Shown here piece by piece: positions 20,301 to 29,709 of a stretch of DNA of 32,272 nt. A model generated the notes under the pieces. It was not told where the DNA came from. It made no database searches and was given only the letters and a program-made list of their open reading frames with translations. The DNA comes from Chromera velia. Lineage: Eukaryota; Sar; Chromeraceae. The position numbers and the translations under genes were made by a program. Location: NCBI GenBank assembly GCA_018398765.1, contig JAHBMJ010000586.1, positions 1 through 32,272 on the forward strand. The letters run 5' to 3'. Positions within the stretch are counted from its first letter, which is position 1, and the number at the start of each line of letters is the position of its first letter.

Positions 20301-22659
20301 AACAAAGAACGAGGCAGTGCAAGCAATGGAGTTTGAAAGTATGAATCGAAAGCGGGAGAGTGGAGTTTTGCTCCTGAACAGATTCCTCTCAAGGCACGTG
20401 GCCACACAGAAACGGTGCGCCCTCTTTGCTCTGTCGGGCTTTGTCATTCAGCAGCGTCAGAGAAAGAGGGAGGATGTGAGGGCAAAACTGCAGAGCACTC
20501 ACGCGCTCTGCTCCGTCCTAGAGCCCAGAGTTCTTGGAGGGAAAGCATGTGCCTTTCTCCACCTTTTTCGACACTCTGTAGAGAAGGCAGCCACCCGACA
20601 GAAGCAACAGCTCTCATTCCTCAACTGTCTGTGCACACAGGTCTTGCTGTGTCAGAGGGAAGAGATGAAGAGCGTATTTTCGTGTCTCCGACAACACAAG
20701 GAACATCGGAAAGTTCGAGAGAGGTCAGATGAAATTCCCGTCACTACCTCACAAGAAGGTTCTCATCCGGAACCTTCACCCGTGTCTGCCCTCGCTTTCT
20801 TGCCCATCTCCCCTCCCCACGCAATCAGACAGCCGGAGCACACAGACGCACACACACACACACAGGGGGCACGCCGTGCCGGGACCCCGCGCTCTCACCC
20901 CGACGCGGTCTGGTGTTCCGAAGCACTTGTCAAGGAGAGAGAAAGGGAGCGCGAGAGGGAAAGAGAAAGGGCAGCAACAGTCGTCTCACCTGCGAGAGCG
21001 GGTCCGCCTTTCACGCTGCTCTCCGCTGCTTCTCAATCCCACCAAGGCCCAAACAGTCTACTCCTCTCCGCTCGCCTCTCCTCTCCACTTTCCACCCTAG
21101 GCTCTCCTTCCCGTTCCCCCCTTAGATCCCAACTTCTCCTAGACCTCAACACACACACCCAGGCCCAGACCCTTCCCCAGAGAGGGAGACTTAGGGACAT
21201 GCCGGGGCCCTCTGGTCCCTCATCTGCCCTACAGAGACTCGGGATGTCTCCCCACCCCTTCGGGGTACCCGCCCCCCGCGTAGGCAGTCCTCTACGCAAG
21301 TCGCGGTCCTCGTCCCCACAGCGGCTTCCCGAGGGAGCCGTGCCGGTGGCAGTGGTTACCAAGGCTGGAGGAGGGGAGGGGGGGCAGATAAGGACCGGTG
21401 GGGCTGGGGGGGAGCCGACGCCCAAGCAGCCCCCTGTGCAGACACACCACCAGATGCAGCAGCCAGGCCTTCCCCTTCCTCCCTTTCCCTCCTGCCCCCC
21501 TCAGTTTGCGTCCCCACCCATGGCAGGGAGGATGACTGCGGGAAGAGGGAAGTTTGAGCAGGCGGAGGTAGGAAGGGAGACGAGAGAAGCTGCTTCTGTT
21601 GTCGTTGCCAGAGCACTTCTGTCTCCTTTCCGTCGAGTCCGACTCTCTGCGTTCTCTGACCTTGCAGCTGCGGTCAAATGGTCCAAAGGGGAGTGCCGAG
21701 AGAAGAATCTGGCCGAATTCCCGGGAAAACAGGAGCATCATAGAGACGCAACACAGAGAACAAGTGAGAAAGCACTTGTACCCCCTTCCCTTATAGTAGC
21801 ACCCGCGCCGCTCCATTCCAGAATATCTCGTCTTGTCCCTTCGACTGACCCCTTCAACGTTCCCTCTGCGTCTGCCTCACACCGAAGCCACCATGCTCAT
21901 TCAGCATCTCGAAGCAAACAGCACAGCAGGAAGAACCCTGCAGCAGGCGACGCATCTGCTGCCAGGTCCGGCTCTCCTTCTGCCGTTGGGGCGGGGACAC
22001 CTGCTCTCCAGCAGCAACAAAAGGATTCTTTGGTGGAGGGGGGAGGGAGACTTCGGCCTTCTTCGGCCTCTTCCTCTTCCTCGCGCGATTGCCCCCCCTC
22101 CATTTCTCCGTGGAAATCGCCAAGCAAGTCTCAGCTTTCTCCAAAGCTGCCACCCCACCCCACGGCCACGGCAGCGTCATCTGGAGGGAGGACCGACGCC
22201 CACCAGCGGGGAGTGACAGCTAGTTCGGGATCTCCAGGGTGGTCCAGTAGAAGGGCATCTGTGGGGGCGCGAGAGAGGCACTTTGTGAGTGAGAGGAAGA
22301 CTTCAGTGTCTCCTGACCTCAAAAGGGGGCGTCACCGGGAGGAGCAGTTGAGGGGTATGGAGGAGGAGCAGAGGGGGGTGGAGGAAGAGCGACAAAAGAA
22401 ACCGAGGGGACAAAAGCAAGAACAGACGAGCGGTAGCAAGGAGCGGTTTAGGGGTGAAGAAGGAAGAGGAAAGGAGCAGGAAGGAAAGAAAGAGAGGGAA
22501 GGGAACAGTATGAGGAAAGAGCTGGAGAGATTGCTCTTGCGTGCTGAGGGTTCATCATCTGAGAGCGCGGCGCTATGGCACGATCTCTCGAGTACCTTCG
22601 CTCTTGCGTCCTCGAATGCCGTCAACCCTCACCCAACCCCCCTCACAGATCTCTCTTGA
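14249..22659 (+). CDS. Giant Sfi1/centrin-binding-repeat-like scaffold protein, five exons, ~2,590 aa
   Basis: Exons: 14249-14295 (or earlier, since the frame is open from about 14140), 14345-14397, 14494-14919, 15164-19516 and 19761-22659. Every junction closes in phase; donors are GTAAGG, GTAAGT, GTTAGC and GTCGGT. Exon 4 is broken by a 51-N gap. Two regions (about 17400-19516 and 19761-20720) are made of repeated amphipathic helices of about 23-35 residues, with a conserved pattern of Leu, Arg, Ala and a Trp-like position followed by basic residues: FFAWVGV, LREWAVDQ, VSEWQRGV, LSFWFQRV, LTAWRLET, AWGEWRGM, LRVWARG. This resembles Sfi1-type centrin-binding repeats; a further helix lies at about 21595-21700. 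The N-terminal half of exon 4 and the C-terminal half of exon 5 are Ser/Pro/Arg-rich and probably disordered, with poly-Ser at 17316-17345. Likely role: centrosome, basal-body or cytoskeletal scaffold binding EF-hand proteins, by inference. The repeats are degenerate, so another alpha-helical repeat family is possible. Confidence 0.6.
17081..17131. other. Assembly gap (51 N) inside the giant gene
   Basis: The run of N follows a C8 tract. The reading frame before the gap (codons beginning at positions congruent to 1 modulo 3) differs from that after it (congruent to 0). If the exon is continuous, the true gap length must be congruent to 1 modulo 3, so 51 is an estimate rather than the actual length. 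Confidence 0.95.
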
Positions 22660-24066
22660 CAGAGTTAGTTACCCTTTTTGCCTCCCCATGTTCCTACTTG
22701 ATGATGAAGTCTTTCCCTCCTTCTGCCTGTCTGTCTGTCTGTCTGTCTGTCCCTCTGTATCTGAGAAGGCGTGTTGGTAGTCTTGTTGTTAGCATTCTGG
22801 TAACAAATTTAGGAGTCCCATCCTTAGAATGACTCAGGTTGGCGCCTCGGAAGTGTCACTGCAGTGATTGAAAAGATGGGGCACGTGTGCAGCAAGCGGA
22901 TGTGCTCGCTCTGTCCAGTGCCTGCCTGCCGGTTTGACTTTCTGTCTCTCTGTCACCACTTTTCCTCTTCCTGTCCCCCTTTCTTTTCTTTCAATCCTTC
23001 TCGTCCGCTTCTCCCTTGAGCCTGGAATGAGAGAGACTTGAAATTCGTTTACTACCGCCACCCTTAAATGCTTCAATCGGTTGTATCTTCTGGCACTTCC
23101 CACAGTTGCTCGACGAAGTGCCGCCCTGTTTTCTGCTGCTTCCCTGTCCTTCCCGCCTCTCAAACCAACAAATCCTTTTCACACACACTTGAACAGAAGA
23201 GCAGAGAACAAAAACGAACTAGGGAGAGAATTAAGGGTACATCCCGATTCTTTCTTTCAAGCAAGCTCCTTGCGACGTTTCACGCTCTCGAGACCCATGG
23301 GTTCGTTGTCTTCGCTGCTCCCACAGAGTCACTTTGGTATCTCGCCCTACCATCTTAATTCTCCCTTTCCCTCTTCCTTCCCCCCTGTGGCCACTTTTTC
23401 TCTCTTTTTTCTCTCTCTGCTTGCTTGCGTGATCGATCGAACGATGTGATCGACACGTGAGCGTGTGCACTACCTGAAGGCATACATTTGCGCGAAAGAA
23501 AATTAAGGAAAGGGAATGAAAGTCAAGAGGCAGTATCCGCGTCGCCCCTGCCTGCCTGCCTGTCCTCGCTGCCTCCAATGTACAATTGACCGATTTCTTG
23601 ATTGCTTTTCTGTAGGACCGCCTGTACAGATCATGCCATTGCGGTCTCTGAAGTGACGACAAGGCTAGCGACAAGGGTGACTTTAATAGGGTGTGGGGTG
23701 ACTTCCAGTAAAGGCCTTACTGAATCGAGGTTGGTCAGACGGTTATGTTTACATCAATTCAATTGACAGTAGTGCGCAAACCACTACTAAGTATACAAAG
23801 TAGTATATACAAATCCAATCGTTTATTGTAAAAAAATAAAAATCGAATGAATGTGAGGCAAAAAAGAGTTACAAAAGATATGTTAGTTAGCCAGAGTTGA
23901 TGCCAGACTTTGCTAGTCAATAGTAATTGTTTGATCAATTATAAACGAATGTTTCATTGATGCAAACTGCTATGGGCAAACTGAAATATATGTAAAAAGA
24001 ATAAACAAACATATAGATAGATCTAATAAATTTTACTTTCAAGTTTTTTATTTTCTATTGTTTATA
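22660..24066. other. 3' flank of the giant gene, then AT-rich DNA
   Basis: 22660-23650 is the downstream flank, pyrimidine-rich on the plus strand with a (CTGT)n tract at about 22727-22750; no coding exon could be supported on either strand. From about 23740 the DNA becomes AT-rich up to the transposon boundary at 24067. Confidence 0.5.
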
Positions 24067-24074
24067 CGCATATA
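24067..24074. repeat. Left target-site duplication CGCATATA
   Basis: Exact 8-bp match to 25034-25041 on the other side of the hAT-like element. Confidence 0.85.
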
Positions 24075-25033
24075 CTAGGGTTGGACACTAAAGTTTTTCT
24101 TATAATATAGACTTATATAGTTTGCTTGCAAAACTTTGAACTTTAACTTTAAAACTTTAAAAGTAAACATGCAACCAGACATGCAAAAGCTCATTTAAAA
24201 GACATTGCTAGAGAAGTTGGTTTCATTTATATTATTGCAGACAAAGTTGATGCTTTATAAATTACTAGATATACTATAGTTATGCAAAAGTTTTTTAAAT
24301 TTGAAAACGATGTATGTAATGCATTACTATATTAATTACAATTCTCACAAAAATTCCTAGAAACAACGTTAATATAAATTCAAACAACCGGTAACTTTGG
24401 TCCTCTGGGATCCTTCTCCAAGAAATCCACTTCTTTTTTTCCAACAATCACTTTTCTTAACAGACGGTGGTGGCTGCTTGCAATTATTACTCCCCCGGGT
24501 CTCTTCTCGATGTATGCCAACGTTGGCGCAACATCTTTGATTCTTGAATTCGATCTCTGTGTACATAATTCTTGAATTCGATCTCTTGATGGCTTCATAC
24601 ATAGACTTTCTTTATGTGCGTTCTTAGGCGCGTTCTTGTGTCAAGTCGCTGGATGAAAGGGAATTCCTGCGTTGCATACCTGATATGAAATCCATTGATT
24701 CTAATGATTGTGAGTGTTTACTTCCCGGTGCAAGTACATCCAAACTTTTGATCCGTGATGTCATCCGATCACTTTTCTTCCGATGCTAGATCCGATCGAT
24801 CTTGCTGATGATTGTTTTCAATGTGAACATAAATTTTAACTTAAAAAGACTAAGCTTGTACCATCTTCTATGTAGGCTAGTTGATTAGTTTAGTTATGAG
24901 TCTAACTTATGACTGACTTAATTAACGATCTACTCAAAAACTGATTGAAAAATATTTTTTCAAAATAAAGTCTAAAGGGCAAAAAAAAAACTTTAATAAA
25001 AAAAAACTTTAAAACTTTAGTGTCCAACCCTAG
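24075..25033. mobile_element. Non-autonomous hAT-like DNA transposon, 959 bp
   Basis: The element starts CTAGGGTTGGACACTAAAG and ends with the exact reverse complement. The terminal inverted repeats are 24075-24097 and 25011-25033, 23 bp with no mismatch. It is flanked on both sides by the same 8 bases, CGCATATA (24067-24074 and 25034-25041). An 8-bp target duplication with TIRs of this kind is the hallmark of the hAT superfamily. Subterminal AACTTTAA-like words are repeated at both ends. The interior is AT-rich, with a less AT-rich core (24390-24800) and a duplicated 18-mer TTCTTGAATTCGATCTCT at 24541 and 24568. No transposase-length frame exists, so it would need a transposase from elsewhere. 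Identical TIRs and an intact duplication indicate a fairly recent insertion. Confidence 0.85.
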
Positions 25034-25041
25034 CGCATATA
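25034..25041. repeat. Right target-site duplication CGCATATA
   Basis: Exact 8-bp match to 24067-24074, immediately after the right terminal inverted repeat. Confidence 0.85.
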
Positions 25042-25260
25042 TTTTTCCTTTATGAGTCGACAGTTTGCCAAATGTTGCCGAGTAAGGGTCCATCTTTAAC
25101 AATCTGCCTTGCATGTCGTGATTTACCGAACGCTAGACGCCTACTATGGGCCGATGGCGATGGCGTATGATGATGATGATGATGGAGGAGTCTCCGCTAG
25201 TCTTCGCCACTTAGTGGTACTTACTGCCCTTTGTCGATTTCAAATTTTTCAATCTCCTAG

Positions 25261-25396
25261 TCAATCTCTCAGAAAGCTGCAGATTGAGTCAGAGAATTAA
25301 TTAATTATTAAGTGTTTATTTGCATTTAGATACACATACATATACATGCACATACACATACTTACACACACACATGTACACACACACACACACACA

Positions 25397-25435
<39 letters not shown>

Positions 25436-26298
25436 GCACACATACATGTATGTGTGTATGTGTGTATATGTATGTATGTATGTCCTGAGCAAGAAAACCG
25501 TAAGCAAGTGATCAATCAAGGCCGGAGGAAGGATGGAGGAAGCATTCCGAAGGGAAAAATTGAGAAGGATGGACAGCCAGACGGACGGAAGGAATGACAG
25601 AAACAGAGAAGAACGGATCTCTGAATTGAATCGGATCCGCCCTCACCGGCCCTCACTACACTTCTGCTGAGCGCGCCTGCCTGACCGACTGACCTTCCTT
25701 GGTCCAATGGCTTTTCCAGAATCTCCCCATACACTGTCTTCACTTCTTTTCCGTCTCCTCCTCTTTCTTCCTTTTCGATCCCCAAATTTCCCAGATGACC
25801 CGAAAAGAAACCTGCATGCATGCATGCATCTAGTCATAGACACTCGTCCCACTAGGTCCTCCTGATGCATTGAGACAAGTGACTCCAATACATTACAATG
25901 CACGCCATTCCAAAAAAAACTGAAGAGAAAAAAACCTACGGCGAGGGTCCTTTCCCTCGAGCACTCCGGCCTTAACAACTCGCCTTGCTGTTTTGGTGTG
26001 CCCGGCATTCAAATCGGAAACACAAAGAACGAATCTCCAAGAGTCCCTTTTGAAACAGTCACAATTTTTTTTCTTTCGTTCACACTCAAATCGATCGTCT
26101 ATATGTTTGAATGCTGCATGCACTGACTTAATTCACGGAAATTTCGCTGAAGGAAATTTGGGAGTCCCCCAGGCTGCGGAAGAAATGATGGATCCTCATG
26201 AATGCAATAAGCTATCATGCACAAAATAGACGACACACAGACTTAATGACCGAAAGGGACTTCTCTTCGCTCCATACGCGCGAATTAACACTCACTCA

Positions 26299-26338
<40 letters not shown>

Positions 26339-27190
26339 TAGATTTGTCTACATAATACATCTGTATAAACACACACGCGTAAATGCACGTACAAGGACGT
26401 ATGCCCAAATGAATGCACCTTTCAAACGCCTGTTCTGAGTAACGGAGCCAGGGTTGCAATGAAAGAAGATCATATAAATGCGAGAAAGACTCTTGACAAA
26501 GGGTAGGGCGTAAGCAAACTCTCACCGAATGCCCTCTTGAGTTCGTCGCGCTCTTTTTTCGTGCGCTCCAGCTCCTTCCAGACTTCAGATGGCGTCATCC
26601 CCCCGAACTTCACTTCGGGGGTCTCCTGGCGCCGGCCGTTCTGAAGAAGGTGGGGCGGATTCCGAACAGATCGGACAGCAGACGACGCAGTAACTGTTGC
26701 CGTCTCGACCTTTCTCATTCTCTGCGGGGGGGCAGGCATTCTGTTTTTCCCCCGACCGATCGTCGCAGTTTTCTCCTTGTCGGTCTCTTTTTTTGCCGCG
26801 GCCTTCACCTTGGCAGTCTCCGCCACTTTGTTCAGTTGTTGCTGCTGTTGCTGAAAACGGTTGTATGCAGTACCGGCGTTCGGGGGGGGGGGACCGGCGG
26901 GCGATGGGCTTTCCTTCGAATCGCGGGGTGGTGGGGCCTGTTGGACACGCTGGATTGCTCGACCGGCGTTAGGCGGGCTGGTCATCCCATTGTGCGAAGT
27001 GGGTCCGGGATTTGGAGGGGTGGCTTTTGGGTTTGGGGGGGGAGGGACCAGCAGGCGGTGGGAGTCCCCCGGCAAAGTCCCCCAGGCTGCGGGCGCAGAA
27101 CGGGAAGAAGATCTTTTCCCTTCAGTTCTTCAACTTTCTTCCTGAGGCTGAGCTCAGCTTCAGCGCATTCCGAAGAAAGATCTTATAACA
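25261..27190 (-). CDS. Pro/Gln-rich protein with coiled-coil segment; 5' end unresolved
   Basis: The main exon (about 27075-26526, minus strand) encodes a proline-rich start (VPPPPNPKATPPNPGP), a Gln run (FQQQQQQLNK), an Ala/Lys-rich section, and an ending KFGGMTPSEVWKELERTKK with a charged helix. It ends at donor GTGAGA in phase 1. A second exon (25811-25694) follows in phase, reading GHLGNLGIEKEERGG and VKTVYGEILEKPLDQ, with donor GTCAGT. A 16-base terminal exon (25276-25261) would add SFLRD and a TGA; this last step is weak. Upstream, 27160-27095 carries a helix-like reading (ECAEAELSLRKKVEELK) in a different frame from the main exon, so there is either a short intron or a length error in a homopolymer. 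The start codon was not found. No known family. Confidence 0.45.
25340..25450. repeat. (CA)n microsatellite, imperfect
   Basis: A long CA-rich tract interrupted by CATA. It falls in the proposed intron between the two last exons of the minus-strand Pro/Gln-rich gene. Confidence 0.9.
26291..26332. repeat. (CA)n microsatellite
   Basis: Nearly perfect dinucleotide run, preceded by (ACTC)n, in the large intron of the minus-strand Pro/Gln-rich gene. Confidence 0.9.
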
Positions 27191-27531
27191 TATGAGGAAA
27201 AGAAACAAGAGAAGCAAACTTAAGGGACTATCTTGTGCAAGGATCGATAGACGGATGACGTAGAACTGACCAGTTCATGCATCTATACACTTAAAAGAAA
27301 ACGGCATACTATTAGAGAGACAAAAAGACGGTAAGCCCAGAGGTGGTTGTTGCGGCTCCCAATTCTGCATTGTGCAACCGCAGCGGGAAATAGAGCAAGC
27401 ACAGGCAAGATAGCGTGACGACTCATGTAATGATATACAGATACACACACGCACAGTTTGAGAGTGGGAGAGAGGGAGAGAGAGAGAGAGTGAGCTAGAG
27501 AGGGACAGAGCATGCAAGGGCGGGAACAAAC

Positions 27532-27795
27532 ATGGAAGGCCGCAGTTCCGAGGAACCTCTTTCGATTTTCCAGCCCCCTACCCCAGCAAACAAGCAGCTT
27601 CCGGTTGCCTGCACTCACTTTTTTGCAACGAGCACCACACGTGACTGGGATACCGTCTCCGTCATACATATCTCACAGGTCTTTCTGACAGCAAACCGGA
27701 TTGTTTTCCTTCCCAAACATGGCCAAAGAGGCTCCTTCGCTGTCTCGTATATTCCCTGGGCTGTCGCCTGGGCACGTCTGGTCGAAAACTTTTGA
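27532..27795 (+). CDS. Doubtful small ORF, 87 aa
   Basis: A plus-strand frame with an ATG (MEGRSSEEPLSIFQPPTP...) runs 87 codons to TGA and is followed by AATAAA at about 28003, a possible polyadenylation signal. However, a minus-strand ATG frame (98 codons, 27911-27615) overlaps it and is equally protein-like, so neither strand can be chosen from the sequence. No domain is recognised on either strand. Confidence 0.2.
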   Translation: MEGRSSEEPLSIFQPPTPANKQLPVACTHFFATSTTRDWDTVSVIHISQVFLTANRIVFLPKHGQRGSFAVSYIPWAVAWARLVENF

Positions 27796-28433
27796 GAAGG
27801 TCCTGACTCAGAGAAGGATTTTCGCAACAGGGGAGAGACGCAGAAAAAAACGAGCGAACAACACTGCCAATGAGGAGCCCCGCACTCATTTTTTCCCATT
27901 GCTTCTGGCATTCGCTCAATTGTTTACACATATGTGTCCCTCTCTTCTTCTGATCAATACGCAGCAGACATGCACTGCCAGATACTGCCAGCCTCCCAAG
28001 CCAATAAAGAATCGTTAATTCGATCTCTCAGTGTTGTTTCTCAAATGTTTCTCAATGCATGGTGTTGTTAAATTGTGCGTTGTGAGTGTGTTGTGAGTGC
28101 ACGCGGCGGCGCCCCGCACGCGCGCGTGGGATGCGCATGGCCGGCGCCGCCGCATGAATGGACGCCGCCGCGCTTCAATTCGCCACCACAATTGAAAAAC
28201 GTAGTGGCTTTTCTTTCTGGCTTTCTTGGAAGGACCACGCTCATCCACGCTCCAGCTCAAAACTATTTTTGCGTGACAGCGGAAAGGGGTTGCTCTCTTG
28301 ATGCCCACACAGTTTTCCTGTTCCTTCGTCCTGAACCAGCCCGCTTGTCTCGCCCGACCGCGTGTGTCGATTTAGTTCCACGTTGATCAATCTTTAGAAA
28401 ATTGGGTCTGGTCAGATTCATTGATTGAGAAAG
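27796..28433. other. Upstream region of IWS1
   Basis: This flank should hold the IWS1 promoter and 5' untranslated region. It contains a GC-rich island at about 28095-28175 with an inverted repeat, in otherwise average-composition DNA. No confident promoter element was identified. Confidence 0.45.
28103..28153. repeat. GC-rich inverted repeat upstream of IWS1
   Basis: GCGGCGGCGCC at 28103-28113 is the exact reverse complement of GGCGCCGCCGC at 28143-28153, with a 29-base spacer. In RNA or single-stranded DNA this could form an 11-bp hairpin. It lies about 280 bp before the IWS1 start codon. Confidence 0.75.
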
Positions 28434-29332
28434 ATGGACCTTGACGGTGACGATTACGGTGCTGATGGTCTGTTTGCTGGGGATGATGACGGAGAGGAGG
28501 GGGTTCCCGCGGAGCAGGGCGGTGGTGGTGAGGAGACGAGTGAAGTGAAAGACGCTGACGGAGACGGGGAACACCAAAAGGGCTTTGAGGATGGGGGAGG
28601 AGCTGCAGCTGCCTCCGGGGGCGGTGGGAGGGAACGTGTAGAGGTTGAGGACTCTGACGATGATGCTGGAGGGCCGTTGGGAAAGGGGGCGGAGGATGAA
28701 GATGAAGACGATGATTTGTTTGGGCCTGGAGATGAGAATGAGGACAGTCGGAAGAAAAAACGGAGGAAGGGGGAGAAGGAGAAGAAGCAGAAAAAAGATA
28801 AGAAGAAAAGAAAAGAGAAGTCAGGAGAAGGGGGTGCAGCAGCTGCTGCAGCAGCAGGAAAGGGCGGGGGAGAGGACGGGGACTTGGGGGGCTGGCTTGT
28901 GAATGACGGTCGGTGATCTCTGGGTATGCACTTGCGTACAGAGCATAAAACAGCGTTCATTGATGGAACAAAGCAAGCTTGAGCCTGCCAATTCCAAAGA
29001 GCAGACAGGCGGACAGACAGACAAGTAGATGGGCAGGCAGGCAGACAGATATTGATACAAGAGGACACACACACACGCACGCACCGAAAGACAAGCAGGC
29101 AAACAGGTGGGAAGCTTGAGAACAACGTGCGAAGTCGTGCTCCGCTGATGTGGATCGTCCGTTGTCCTTCAGAGTCCTCTTCTGAGTCCATTGTGCTACT
29201 GATGGTGCAGTCTCTTGTCTCGCGTCCCGACGATCTCTGTAGTGAGGGACGGAGTCTGGAGGTCTCTCAAATCCGTTCTCTCTGACTCTCGGCGGGTCTC
29301 TCTCTGCATTTTTCTACCGTTCCGTCCGTTTG

Positions 29333-29385
<53 letters not shown>

Positions 29386-29589
29386 GTCCCACGCCCGACA
29401 AATTGCTCCCCCTGCCTGCGTGCGTGCAGGAGAGGCCGAAGATCCCGACGAGCACATCCCTGTGGAGGGGGGGATCTTCTCTGACAGGGACGGGGACTCC
29501 TCGGACAGCGGGGACGAGGGGAGAAGGATGGAGGAACCCGCAAAGGTGTCGGAATTCGATATTGCCTGCGAGAAGGTCAGTGCAGGGCT

Positions 29590-29647
<58 letters not shown>

Positions 29648-29669
29648 GCAGGCAGACAGAAAGGAAGGA

Positions 29670-29709
<40 letters not shown>

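Noticed and set aside
23231-23674. 147-codon minus-strand frame downstream of the giant gene
   Set aside because: Mixed composition, no ATG in good context, no recognisable exon borders.
24369-24602. 77-codon frame inside the hAT-like element
   Set aside because: Too short, with no BED-finger or hAT dimerisation motif; the element is better described as non-autonomous.
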